64,000 nucleotides of DNA from Echria macrotheca (Eukaryota > Ascomycota > Sordariomycetes > Sordariales > Schizotheciaceae), in the NCBI GenBank assembly GCA_030411725.1, contig MU839832.1:806001-870000 (forward strand), written 5' to 3'. A model generated the notes under the pieces. The model had not been told where the DNA came from and did no database searches. It was given only the letters and a program-made list of their open reading frames with translations. Below, piece by piece: positions 10,252-21,974 of the stretch. Every line of letters begins with the position of its first letter. Position 1 is the first letter of the stretch. The translations under genes were made by a program, and so were the position numbers.

Positions 10252-12293
10252 CTACTTTCGCATCTTAGGACGGGACAGCATATGCAGTCGGCTCAGGCTG
10301 ATCCCCCTCTTCGTCGGACTCGCCGTGCTCGCCGTACTCGCCGCGCTCAGCGGCTTCTTGACACTACTGCCCGGCTTCTTGGCGCTGGCAATCAGTCTGG
10401 GCGCAAAAATCGCGTCCCCCTCGGGCACCTCCTCCTGTCTGCGCTTCTTGGCCGCCCGCTCGGCCGCCTCCAGCTCGGCGTCCTCCTCGTCCGTGTTCGG
10501 ACGGTTGCGCTTCTTGTTCTGCATGCCGTGCGGGAGAGCCAAGAACACGGTCCGAGGAGCCACGTTTTCCTTGTTTTCCTTCTTCGGACTCGAAACCATA
10601 ACCGACGACGGAAAACTACCAGGCATGTTCTCGGTCGGCAGAATCGACGGGCGTACCGACCGGACGCTGGCCTGGCCGGGAGAAGACCCAAACGACGTGG
10701 ATCCGCCTCCGAAGCTGATAGTATGGTCGCTCCGGAATGTAAACGTGCTGGCAGATGACGGCTCCGCGGCCGGCTTCGCTACCTCCTTGACCGGGGGCTC
10801 AGGCAAAGGTCGATGCGCCGAGAGATCCGGATAGGAAACGGCGTCGTCGTTGCCGTCTTGTGTCATGACGGTATCGAGAGTAGGATAGTAAACCTCGCCA
10901 AGAGGCTGTCGGACCTTGGACCGAGGAATGCCCGACTTGACAGGCGACGGCGAAAGTTGCGTCTCGGGTGAAAAGGCCACCCGCTTGATGAGCTTGCGCG
11001 GCGTCGTCATCGGTGCTTGAACGGATACGGGCGCCTGCTGGACACGAGGAGCACCGGGCGTCTTGGAACCAAACATGGACGGTGTGGGGATCGCGCTTCG
11101 GGCTTTCGCTTGGCTGACTTTGCTCTTCTGGAATATGGATCTGACCTTTTCGAATCGGCTGGGGCTCTTGGCTTCCACAAACGGCTCTGACTCCTTCTCC
11201 GGTTTATTCTCGACAGTCGGCAAGCTGGTCATTGTGGTCGAGCGCGGAATGCCGCTGAGAGTGGACTTAGACGGCGATCTTGCAAGCGAACCGTGTGCTG
11301 GAGTTCTGACGCTGGTAGTGCGAGCCAAAGAAGACTTGGTCGGCGTCATGAGCGACGCGAGGTTAGGCTTGGGCTGGCGCAGGGCCGACTTGGGGCGAGG
11401 CAAAGAACTGCCGTCGCGCGACACGGGGCGGCTGCTGGAAGCATCGTCATCGATGTGCTGACGGACACGCTTGACGCGCGAGGGAGCTTCCGTGGAAGCC
11501 GGGACAATGGCTTTAAAGGCTGATGCAGGTTGCCTGGAACGAACCGAATCCGGCTCGTCGAGATCGGCCTTGGACTGGCTTCTCTTGATTCCCGCCTTCA
11601 GAGGCGTCGTCTTCGCCAACTGGGCTCGGTACGCCGACGGATGATTCGCAATCGAATCCATCTTCTTAAACGCGGCCATGTGCGCGGCGCTGAAACGACC
11701 CGACTTTCCCTTGGCGCGAGCAATCTTGCGGTTGTTAACCGCCTCGTTCTGCTCCTGCTCCTCGGGCCGGGCGGCCAACTCTGCTTTGATCAGCGCAGCC
11801 TGCTCCCGGAGTTCCTCCATCATGCGCTGGGCCTCGGGACCGAGCTTCAAGTCGGCGTTCACGCGACGAAAGCTAAACGTGAAGTCGGACGTGGGCACAT
11901 TATGGATCTTGGACGGCGTCTCTTGGAGCGCCTCGGGAAGTTTATCTTTGGAACCGGATCGCGGCTTGATATCGGTGAATCCCAAGCGCAATGCAGAAGA
12001 AGGCGCAGCCGTAGTCCGGTGGGCTATGGTCGGGTGCATCTCCGACATGGGCGGCTTCGGGGGAGACGAATCTCTGGGTGTCTTGGGAATCGAAGGCGAC
12101 GACACGACGGCATTGAGACTCTGCGGCGCGCCCTCAGGCGGTGAGTTATCGCGTTCGGCAATCGAGTCCAGGTTCGGCGCGTCGATGGCGGGCGTGGGCG
12201 CCTAACATCAAGATTCGTTTAGAACACGTCGGCTGTTTGCTCGAGGCTGCTCACCTTGGTTGCGCTGGCAAGGCGCGCTGATCGACGAGCCAT
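10252..12293 (-). CDS. Disordered basic protein with KEN boxes
   Basis: Exon 1 (12255-12293) encodes MARRSARLASATK and joins through a 53-nt intron to exon 2 (10252-12201), giving 662 aa. I do not recognise the family. It is mostly disordered and Ser/Pro/Lys-rich. The most conserved-looking part is a helix RMMEELREQAALIKAELAAR followed by RFSAAHMAAFKKMDSI, about residues 135-190. There are many S/T-P-x-K/R sites (TPTK, SPSK, SPTK), a tandem KEN box at residues 554-559 and a basic KKRRQEE nuclear-localisation-like segment. CDK-type sites together with KEN degrons suggest a cell-cycle or mitotic protein destroyed by APC/C; this is inference. The FKKMDSI segment loosely recalls microtubule-associated spindle proteins, but I would not assign it. 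It is divergent from the bZIP gene across a 5-kb gap. Confidence 0.8.
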
Positions 12294-15200
12294 GGTTCAG
12301 CAGTTTCAACACTGATCGAAAAGAGTATGCCAGGTCCAGGTGTGGAGGAATGGCACTTGCTGCGAGGAAAGTGGAAGCAAGAGGTGGGGATGATGTCAGT
12401 TTGGATCTGGAGAAGAACACGACCTGACGGGAGCAAACGGGCGGGGAAGCTCTCTGATTCGCTCCACGATTCCGAAAAGTAAACAAACCCTGGTGTTTTT
12501 TTTGGTGGGCTGCGGAGTCGCACGGTTGTGGGACCACTGTCACCGTGCACGGTCAACTCCCCGTGATGAGCCACCTGACTCCAGGCGCAAAGTTGCGCCT
12601 TCCATTTCGTCTTTAAACCAGCTCCTCCCCGGGCCAGAAAGGAAAAAGGAATGCATCAGCTGTTTCCACTTAGCAACAGACCAAACGACGCCTGATGGTC
12701 TCATGACGCCGACTCGCGACCGGTCAACAACTCTACCGTGCACCGATCCTCGAGACACTGCGACGATGACCCGAACCATGCGCCGCCCAATTCGATGACT
12801 GCCCGACATTCATTGGCCCACGGAGGCACCGCCTGCTGGCTGTTCGACGCCCCGATATATCCTGGATGATACTGTCGACTCCGATCGGCTTGTCGACATT
12901 CTGGACTCTCGATTCATGGCCAACCTGTCGAGCGATGCCATCGGTCAACTTGAAGTTGGCCTGGCCCGGGGTTGACGTGGTATCAGCCTGGCAATCAAGA
13001 GTCTGGAACGCCGTCTGCAGCGACCTGTGTTGGGCAAGTGCCTTGGGCTTGACCGTCGACCCTCGGACTATTCTCTTATCTCACGGCCGTCCTTTGGCAT
13101 CTGCAACAAGCGAGTGGTCTTGGATGCGGTCCGAGAGTCATGGCACCTGGATCGGCAAGGACGGAAGGAAGGGTGGTGACAAGCGTCCCAGCCTCGGAGT
13201 CGCATCAGAGATAAGGACCTCTCTGGCCATCACTGGAGCTGAGGCCACCGACAAATCACATCCACAAGGAAACACGTTGGCGCCCGTCGCGACGGCCTTG
13301 CAGCAATGACCGGGACCTGCATGGCGGGAGCGTCATTTTGGGCAAGTGGCAGAGACGGATTTCGGAATGAGCTTCTCGAATCCTTGGCGATCAGAGACGA
13401 ATATACCAAGATGGTGTGCATCTCGAAACATCAACCCCCATGTTTCTGCGCAGGCCGGCACAGAGCAGGAGATGAAATATGCAACTTTCAGAATCACTGG
13501 AACGAAAATGCCTCGTCGGGAGATTGCACCCGAGCATCAGATCGATGGTGGTGTTCTGAGCTTCCAGGTTTCGCGGGATGTCAGCGTCCCCTCGTGGCCG
13601 CGCTAGCCTCCTCTGGTCAGCTAGTGCCGTCATGCATTAGCTTCGGCGCTAGAAGGATTCTAGAAGACGTCAAACTGCTCCTCAAGCCACAATCGCCCGA
13701 TGCAGACTCAAAGTCCAATCCAATAGAAGGCCGGCAACATCTCCGGGGTGAAGTTGGTGTTGTCGGCCCCATCAGGATCATGCCTCCTCGTGTTGAGGAT
13801 GCGAAGCCGGACTCGTCGCATCTTATGCATCCTGTTGCTGATGTTCACCAAGGGCAGATCGGTGGAGATTCGTCCATTTTGTGCGCAGGCACTCTGTCTC
13901 AAACACGCTCACTCAGTCGCTAACCATGAGTGCGGCACTTGCCGGGTCTCGACACTAGTGACTTGAGCTCTGGTTGGCTGCGAGGGTGGGCAGTCAGTTG
14001 TTTCTGCGCGAGCGATCACGCAGTCCTCGGAGATGTGAAAACTCGATTTCAGGGATCCGGCTTGGGCTGACCCCCGCCGAGGCGCGTCCCGCTTCTTCTG
14101 ACTGGATGCAGAAGAGTTAAACGAGTCCTCCCCTCCTTCAACGGCACCTGCCAACGTCTAACCCCTTCTCTCAGTTCAATCATCAACTAACACAATAGTT
14201 TATAGATTCGGCCCTGGCTTTTCTTTTTTGGCAGACTATAGACACACTATCTCAACAGCGGCGGTAGCGGCCATGGAGCGGGGTTCGCCGCGGATTTAAT
14301 GCTCAGGCTTAAAATTGGCGGCGTGCCCCGCTTTCTTGCGTTGCGTGAACAGGGACTTGGGTTCAACGCTAGGCAAGGGGGGGCCATCAAGAACCTGCTG
14401 GGGTGACATCGGCAGCCTCACCCCGGACGGTTGGGGAACCGCAACAACCAGCCCACCACCGCTGCATGCTGTCCAAGAAGGTCGGGATGCTTCCCAGCGA
14501 CGAGTCTTGCACCGCATGATTGGACTTTGGACCAGCCTCCCAATCTCAGAGCGCCGGTGTGAGCCCCGCAATCATGAACCATGGCTTGGCGCTGGCAGAT
14601 GGTCTGTCTCATCGATGGACTGCCTTTGGGACAGTCGGTCCCATCCGGGCCGTTTCTCATTCTCTCTAATTCGCGGTTTTCAGTATCAAGCAAAAATACA
14701 GTTTCTCTTCAGAGTTTTCATGATGATGTAAACAATCGATCGGCAGCGGCGGCGTCATGTCTTGGTGTCGATCTGGGGATGGCGAACATGTTCCTTTGCG
14801 GCGGGTGGTACCTGTCAGCCAAGTACCGGGACAGGACCTTTGGAGGCGGGGAGCTTTTGTGCGCCGCTGTTGTCACCGCGTATTGTGAACCGAGCTCAGG
14901 TGACCTTTAAAAATCTGGTGTGCGTGTGAGGCTTGGTGTGTCTTGGCAGGGCGAGCCCCGCTGAAGATGGGCAGAGAGCGAACCAGCGCAGAGCTTGGGT
15001 TCGACCTATCAAATGGTCAACCGCCAAAAGTCGACACCTCCTCCCTCGACAACCCCTCATCTGCCCATCATCATCGCTGCTCCGGAGACACCGATCTCGG
15101 TGGCGTCCAGTTCAACCGGTACTGCTCCCGAGCCCTGCAGGACCTAAAGGTTGAAATCTTTTTGCTGTGGATCAAGCTGCGTCCAATAGTGTAGTTACAG

Positions 15201-17400
15201 GACACGAAGCCTGTGTACAGAGCTCCGAGCCTCTTCCTCTCAGGTAGCATGGTGTCTCTGGGTCACTGGGGCCGCAGAAATTTTTTGGCGCAAGTGACAT
15301 TTCCACGGAAGCCGCCGGTCTTGGTACTAGCAGGTGAGCTGAGATTCAGTACAAATATCACATCCAGGAACGATCTGCAAAGAACAAGTTGTTACTGTTT
15401 CGTCGACATGGATCTTGGGCGGACCTCTCTCCGAGGGGTCTCAGCAGCATTAGACTCCTGGTTCACCGGCCGCCATACTCTACGTGTAAGCCTCGTGGGA
15501 GCTCCGGCATACGGCACTGGCCTTGTCTGCCTATTCCCGAGGGGAATAACTATTTCTAGCTCCCGCCATCGGAAGACCAGCAGGCAGACTGTCGACCCGC
15601 CAAGACCTGCCTCGGACGGTGAGCTCACATCGAGAGCAGATGCCAGATGGGCCTGCAAAAACAGCCAAGGAGGCCGGCTAAACAATGGCGGAGAAAAAGA
15701 AAGCACACAGCTGAAACAGGATGCAAGTTAAAGTCTGCTGGGATTGTGGGAAAGAGTGTGCCGATGCGCATGCGAATGAGCAGGCCCAAAATGTGGGCAG
15801 CACTGACCTGGTCCATGCGCCCTGTAGGGTTCCTGAAATGAGAATTGCTGGCGGCACCCGGCTGCGCGTCCTTCGAGGAGGGTGACTTGCTGCCGAAGTA
15901 CCTGGTTTCCATTAGTCACTTATAACCTGGTGCCGCCCAGTTGGAAAGACCAGTCGTCCGGCAGCTTCTCTCTCTCAACGGCTCCCGAGTTTCGCTCTGC
16001 TGTCATTGCCAGTTTGCCGTCGTCGTCTTGACCGTCTTTTCGCGAGACAAAGCCCCAGTAACTCAGTAACTGGCCACAGGACCAGTCCTCCGTCTCCTAC
16101 CATCCAGCAGCCCTCGCTCCCAGCACATCCGGGACTCGGCGGCGACCCAGGCTTGGGCTTAAACTTCCGGTTCCAGAGACCCAGACCGTCCACGCGGCGC
16201 TTGACTTTCTGGCCTGGAGGCGCAAGTTTGTCCAACCAAAGACCCCCTGACCCGACTTTGAACAGCCAGCACTTCAGTCCTCCCCTCCCGGCAGCGAATA
16301 GGCGGCCAGCCAGCCGGTCCGGGTGAACAACGCGACACCGACCACGCAAGCCCTGTGAAGGCGACTCCAGTTCCCGACCTGCAGGCGGACTAATCCAGTA
16401 TCATCGGTGCCGGTAGCAGCCGTCTCTGACATCTTCGGTCGCCTTCTCCGCTTCACTGCTGTCTATCTGCTGCGGGCGCTGCGGCCTCGGAGTGGGGAGG
16501 CGGGCCAGGAGGTTAACGTTACCGAGGCGAGTGTCCCAGGCTCCAGTGGTTCCGGATCGAAGAGTGAGTTGAGTTCGCGCGCCCGGTTGAGCTGGAAGTT
16601 GTCAGGCCGGACAGCGGGCGTCGTTGGGGTTCAAGTATCCGACGGCGGGCTGTGAACAGGCCACCGACACGGCGACACGCAGCGCGGGTTGTGAAGTCGG
16701 GTGCTCTTGGACTGATCACGGCGGGCTCTCCCCAGATCGGACCAGCGGTGCGCCTGCGGAGCTGGCCCAACGAAAAGGACGCAGGTGACCTGTTCGGATC
16801 CAGAGGCAGGGGCCGGCTGGGTGGACGGTGCAGGCTAGTTATTTGTCTCTGGCCAAGCACCTCCCGGCTTCCCAAGGGCGGCGTGCGGATCCTCCCACTT
16901 CGACCGACATTAGCATTACATAAAACCCTCCCATCTTTCTCTTTTCTTTACACATACCCAACCTGTCATCGACCTCCCGCTTATCTCGACCGTCCCTCGA
17001 CAATTTGGTCTTGACACACAGAATCCGGGGAGCCGCAAGATCCTCCAGCCCTTTCCTTATCGCTGGGAACATCGCCGTCTGAGTCGGTCCCAGACTGCCG
17101 GATCGATCCCACCCCCCAAGCGCCCTTTTCCCCAGATGACGCACTGATTGGCGCCCATCCCTGGCCTGAAACCGCCTCGGGCAATTGTTTTTGGCCCGTC
17201 TACGGTGATCACGTCACCTATCGTCCCGCCGCCGCGACCTGGGAATCCACCTCCCGCGGCACCTACAGCGCTTGTTCGGTGCTGCATCGCCGCTGCGCGC
17301 GCTACTACCGGTCCCCGTCGTCGCCAGGCCTTGCCGGCGACACCATTTGCGACGCCGCGACTGCAGCCCTCCACATCTGGCTCCGCGTGTTTGCAGGAAC
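12294..17400. other. 5.1-kb divergent gene-poor region
   Basis: No reading frame here resembles a protein family or shows a convincing exon chain; the longest frames (about 200 aa near 13.3-13.9 kb) have low-order, non-conserved-looking sequence. The right end from about 16.9 kb is pyrimidine-rich (CTTTCTCTTTTCTTTAC) and is probably the bZIP transcription start and leader. The left end is the KEN-box gene promoter. No transposon ends or terminal repeats seen. Could contain non-coding transcripts. Confidence 0.55.
17136..17147 (+). promoter_or_regulatory. Minimal upstream ORF in bZIP leader
   Basis: ATG-ACG-CAC-TGA, three codons, 253 nt before the bZIP start. It is the only ATG I see between the pyrimidine-rich putative leader start near 16.9 kb and the main ATG. 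Such uORFs can gate translation, as in the GCN4/cpc-1 class. Whether it is in the mRNA is not known. Confidence 0.45.
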
Positions 17401-18812
17401 ATGTCAGAGAAGATGTCGGTCGATAAGCAAGACCCAACCAAGGAAGAGAGTGACGAGTCCATGGAATCGAGCCCCGAGGGAGAAGCCCCCCCTGTCGCCA
17501 ACAACACGACGCAGGAGAATCAACAACCAAAGCGGAAAGGGGGCCGCAAACCGGTATGAAACCCCGTGTGCGGTCTCACAGCCGATACATTTATAAAATA
17601 TGGTTATTAATGTTGCTAACACGGTGCCAGATATACGCAACATCAGAGGAAAGGAAGCAGAGGAACCGCCAAGCTCAGGCTGCTTTCCGTGAGCGCCGCA
17701 CAGAGTACATCAAGCAGCTCGAGGAAGCTATCCGCACTCATGAGCAGAACCTCGCCAACCTCCAAGCCGCACATCGGCATGCCGCCGATGAATGTCTGAT
17801 GTTGCGCTACAAGAACTCGCTCCTGGAACGAATCTTGCTGGAAAAAGGTAAGCGAGACAGCAGTCTGCCTCGATCTACATCGCTAACCACCACAGGTATC
17901 GACGTGCAAGCTGAGCTTCGTGCCAAGACTGGAAGTCCAAATCTTGGCCCAACTCATATGCCTCAGAACCTGGTGCAGCCGCCGCCGATCCAGCGAGCCA
18001 TCCTGAACAGACACCATGCTCGGAGGTCAAACTCGAGCATTGCGCCAAAGCTAGAACCCGGGATGGTGTCACCCCTACCTCCTCCGCTACAACCCCACCC
18101 CTCTGCCGCTTCACCGAAAAACCGACCAACGCCATCCTCGCACTCGGCTTCGCCATCAGCGACGACTTCGTACGGATCCCAGCATGGTGCATCGCCAGCT
18201 AGCTCCGACCACCTGTCGACGTCGATACGACCGGCGATGCCGACGACGACGTCCATGAAGGCTCCTCCGGTGCCTCATGCACTATCGAACATGGCCGCGC
18301 AGCGTCAGATGCACATGTCAGGACTTCAACAAGCAGTCCATGCGAGGGCGAACGTCCCGGGTACTTCTGCTCCGTTTTACCCGACGCCCTCGTTCCAGAA
18401 TCATATTGAGCAGCTCGGCAAGCTGACCCGTTTCCTTTTCCCCCCTTTTATAGAACTTTGTCCGTCCTAGGCTTATTCCGTGAGTACAGAACAGGAGTAC
18501 GATGCCGCCGCCGATATGCTCGACGAGGGAGGCGACGGGGCCGATACCCCGGGTCCAGGGCCCTATCCTGGTGCCCCATACACGTCCGAAGCACAAACGA
18601 TGGCTCTCGCATCGCCGGTGAGCACCGGGCCACCCGGGAGCCAGCAGCTCGCCGCCCAGTCTCCGATAGACGCTACCGGCCACTCGGTACATCCCGCCTA
18701 CCCATCCATGACACAGCTACTCGACCCCGGTTACGACTTTGATCCCTTTGGGTTAAGCGCAAGCATGGCCTTCCCGACGCAGTTCTCCTTTGATACCAGC
18801 AATATGCGGTAG
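17401..18812 (+). CDS. bZIP transcription factor (Yap/Pap1-like basic region)
   Basis: Four exons (17401-17553, 17631-17847, 17896-18417, 18490-18812) give 404 aa. The basic region RKQRNRQAQAAFRERRTEY (about residues 59-77) carries the N-x2-A-Q-x2-F-R pattern of the fungal AP-1/Pap1 subgroup and is followed by a leucine-zipper helix with L81, L92 and L95 and a further helix through LERILLEKG. The C-terminal half is Pro/Ser/Gln-rich, as expected of an activation region. It should bind DNA as a dimer in the nucleus; targets are unknown and I cannot name the ortholog. The third intron starts with GC rather than GT. That splice gives HIEQL-EQEYDAAADML in frame, whereas reading through meets a stop at 18470. 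An acidic N-terminus precedes KRKGGRKP. Start: first ATG of the frame; a second in-frame Met is at residue 5. Confidence 0.88.
18418..18489 (+). other. GC-AG intron in bZIP gene
   Basis: The donor G|GCAAGC is the usual form of a GC intron (otherwise strong consensus) and the acceptor is GTACAG. Phase 1 on both sides restores the frame exactly as L-E-Q-E-Y. No GT donor nearby restores the downstream frame. Confidence 0.7.
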
Positions 18813-20579
18813 CCTTTAGGGCCCCAAGGACGAACAGTCGATGAGCGGAGAACTTCCTCGCCACGCGTACTCAAAGGGAGTACCCCTGGCATGGAGCTCG
18901 CCAAGGACAGCTAAGCGACACTCTGAGCACCACAATGCTCTACTAGGAGACACGGTGAACTTTATCTGCTCCCATAATTTGGTTCGGGAGACTGGAGGCT
19001 TTTTGATGGATTTCTGGCGATCATTTGGAAAAGCACGGCGGGGAAAAAAACAGCTCATAAGATACCCAGAAGCATTTGCATTGGACGGTACGGCGGCTTT
19101 GGGGAACGTCATGATTCATCTTGTCAAGAAACATTGGGATGGCGAATGACCACATTTCTTCTCCGCATTTGCCGGTCACTCTTGACGGTTTCATACGGTT
19201 TCGGTCGACACTCTTCAAAAGGAGGATATACCCATTGGTCAAGGGTGGCCGGCTCGGTTTTCAGTCTGTACAATTGCTGCGGGCGCGAACGGTTTCACAA
19301 AAGTTTTGCTCTTTCAACAACATATTCGAATATCAACATGCAGGAGTCGGCAGACAGCTTCGGCAGCGGCTCACCATACGTCTCTCTGGTCGTCTCGACT
19401 GATCCAGCATCTACGGCAGCCACCAGATCGACACGTGGATAACACCTCAGCCCGGTCTCATGTTGTCCCTTTGCAGGAGGATATGGGAAGATTTCTATGT
19501 TGAGTTCTAGCTATTATCAGGACTTTTCTGTCATCTCCTATAGGCTGCCTCACGGCGTCTGGAGGCGGGGTTTCTGTTGTCGAACTGTCTGTCTCTTCTC
19601 TGCTGTATGGTGTATTCCTCGAAGTAAACCCATTGGTTATGAAGGACATGTGTCATGCGAAATGCTTAATTGTTTTCTGTTGGGACTCTAGCAGGTTTTA
19701 TTTTTATATACATGTACCTAGTTCAGTGTCTCCTGGCACGATCTGTGGGTTTGGTAAGGAGAAGCTGGGACCCGGTAGGTAGGTGTATGTTTTCCTTTTT
19801 GCTGATGGCCAGCAATGGTCAGCAGAAGCACGACATGCAATGACAGAATAGCAAGCGAACAGTACACGTAAGTAATATACATATTAGCAATAGCGGCGAT
19901 TGATGGCCTGTGAGGTAAGCCACTGTCCGGAGATGGGTATCCGGCGCTTGATGTCACTCTATATCTGGTTGATGCCCATACTCAATCCATGGACATAACA
20001 ATCTATGGATAGAAACATGATTAGTGCCTAGCATGTACATTCAGCTTGCATTACGGCCCTCCGATTCGCAACTGCTAGGCAGTCCTCATCGTAGTAGCTG
20101 CACGTTCATTGTCTCGGATTGAAACTGCGGTTGCCGGCATACAAAGCACTGGAGTCGCCGTTCCGGATGCGTCAGACTGGCGCCGCGATTCAGAGACGGA
20201 GGGTTGCACCGTCGCTTCTGTGACATCAAGCAGGTGGCTAGTGGTAGCCCTAAGGAATAAACTTTGCGCACTGAATTTCACAAAACGGGAAAAACGTCGG
20301 CTAAGCAACCGTGGTGCGCTGCGGTGTGGGGCGCAGCTGGGCCGGCAGGGGAATTGGGCCAGACGGCAAGCGAAAAATCTCTAAACCTTCGCTCCGTCGA
20401 CACACGAACCAACTAGCGACCAACCGCCGCCTGTCAACGAAGCAAGAAGCGCAACCAACATCAGGGCATGACCTGCTAGGCGCTTTCTTCGGCTCCGAAT
20501 TCCCTCCCCGCCCCAACCCGGAGCTTTTGGCGAAACGAACCCTTCCCGCCTTGCAGGGCGATAACCAACCGGCGACAAC
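18813..20579. other. bZIP 3' flank and STM1 promoter
   Basis: A 102-codon frame begins 29 nt after the bZIP stop but resembles no family and is probably 3' UTR. The last 250 nt before 20580 are rich in CAACC/AACCG motifs typical of an efficiently transcribed leader. No other gene seen. Confidence 0.55.
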
Positions 20580-21974
20580 ATGTCACAGGTCGTCTCCAAG
20601 GTGAGTTTTTGCTCTCTGCCCGACTTAGGGCTCGGCCTTGTCTGCCCGACCTAGGGCTCGCCCTCATCTGCCCAATGCTCCCCCGGGAGACGGCATCATT
20701 TGGTCTCCCGTGGCTGCGATTGAGCGATGCCCGTCCCGGTGCGAATTGACAGCTAATGCATATCGTGCCTTGCAGAATCTCTACGATCTCCTCGGTTCGT
20801 CACCCACCCTCCTGCGCCCGGCGAAACGTGCCGCCACGAGCTAGTTTGCCGGACCGTCATAGCTAACGCGTCTACCCGCAGGCAATGATGTCGAGGATGG
20901 TTCGGAAGTCCCCGCCGCCCCGGCGAAGATAGTAGAGAAGGCATCAACCCACACCGCTAAGCGCAACGCCGACGGTGCCGCACCTTCCAAGGCCCCTGCG
21001 CAATCTCGTGGCCCTCGGGGCGGAGCCGTCAGTGGCAACGAGGCTGGTATGTTTTCGACTAGAAACTAAGCGGCTCAAGTTTGGCTAATGTCGCACTTGC
21101 GCACAGCGTTCCGCGACCGTAACGCCGGCCATGACCGCAACCGCAGCAAGCCCACTGAAGACGCCCGTGGTGGCAGTGGTCCCCGTGGCGGCTATAGCGC
21201 CCGCGGCCGTGGCAGTAAGTCGTTTGCAACAAACGAAAAGGCGGCTACTAATCACGTCGCAGGCCGTGGAGGAAGATTCCCGCGCAACCAGGACGATCGC
21301 CACAGTAAGACTGGCATCACGTAAGATATTTTGGTCTATTTGTCCTTTCAGTGTCTGACATGTGATTTAGCGACTCCGAGAAGGCAACCGCTCAGGGTTG
21401 GGGCGCCACCGAGGGCGAGGCCGAGCTGAAGGACGAGCAGGCCGGCGAGGAGATCGCCAAAAGCGAGCAGAAGCAGGCCGAGGGAGAGGCGGCTGCCGAG
21501 GAGGCCAACGAGGAGGAGGAAGAAAAGCATATGACGCTGGACCAGTATCTCGCCCAGGTGGCCGAGAAGAAGCTTGCTATCGAGCAAGCTCTGCCCATTC
21601 GCAAGCCCAACGAGGGTGTTTCGGACAACAAGAAGTGGGCCAAGAACGTCCTGGAGAAGGACGAGAACGAGGAGTACTTTGCCGGCACTGGCGGCAAGGC
21701 CAAGCGCGAGCGTGAGCGCAAGGTCAAGCAGCTCCTCGAGATCGACAACCGTTACGTCGAGCCCGAGCGATCCGGCCGTGGTGGCGGCCGCGGCGGTCGT
21801 GGCGGTCCCCGTGGTGATGGCGCACGCGGCCGTGGCCGTGGTGGAGGCCGCGGTGATGCCCGTGGTGGACGCGGTGATTCTCGTGGCGGCCGCGGTGGTG
21901 CTCCCCGCCCTGCTGAGAACCGCGCTCCCGTCAACCCGGATGACCAGTCGGCCTTCCCCAGCCTGGGCAAATAG
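20580..21974 (+). CDS. STM1: Stm1/SERBP1-family ribosome-associated protein
   Basis: Six exons (20580-20600, 20776-20794, 20882-21046, 21107-21214, 21263-21320, 21371-21974) give 324 aa. The N-terminus MSQVVSKNLYDLLGND is the Stm1 N-terminal motif. The middle has the Habp4/PAI-RBP1 signature DRHSKTGITDSEKATAQGWG, then an acidic/Ala helix, a KxLAIEQALPIRKPNEG segment, and an RGG-rich tail (GGRGGRGG, DARGGRGDSRGG) ending in DDQSAFPSLGK. Stm1 and its relatives clamp inactive 80S ribosomes, place a segment in the mRNA channel and preserve ribosomes in starvation; yeast Stm1 was also described as a G-quadruplex and telomere binder. It acts in the cytoplasm. The two first exons are tiny (21 and 19 nt) but required for the motif. 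The start is fixed by this motif. Confidence 0.92.
20615..20673 (+). repeat. Intron-1 tandem repeat with TTAGGG-like cores
   Basis: Two 26-bp units beginning TCTGCCCGAC and containing TTAGGGCTCG or CTAGGGCTCG, followed by a third partial TCTGCCC. They lie in the first intron of the STM1 homolog. Confidence 0.75.

Noticed and set aside
13306..13923. 205-aa forward open frame in the 5-kb gap
   Set aside because: No ATG at the start, no hydrophobic or domain pattern, no neighbouring exons.
18841..19149. 102-aa ORF just after the bZIP stop
   Set aside because: Has an ATG but no recognisable family and sits where the 3' UTR is expected; kept as unproven.
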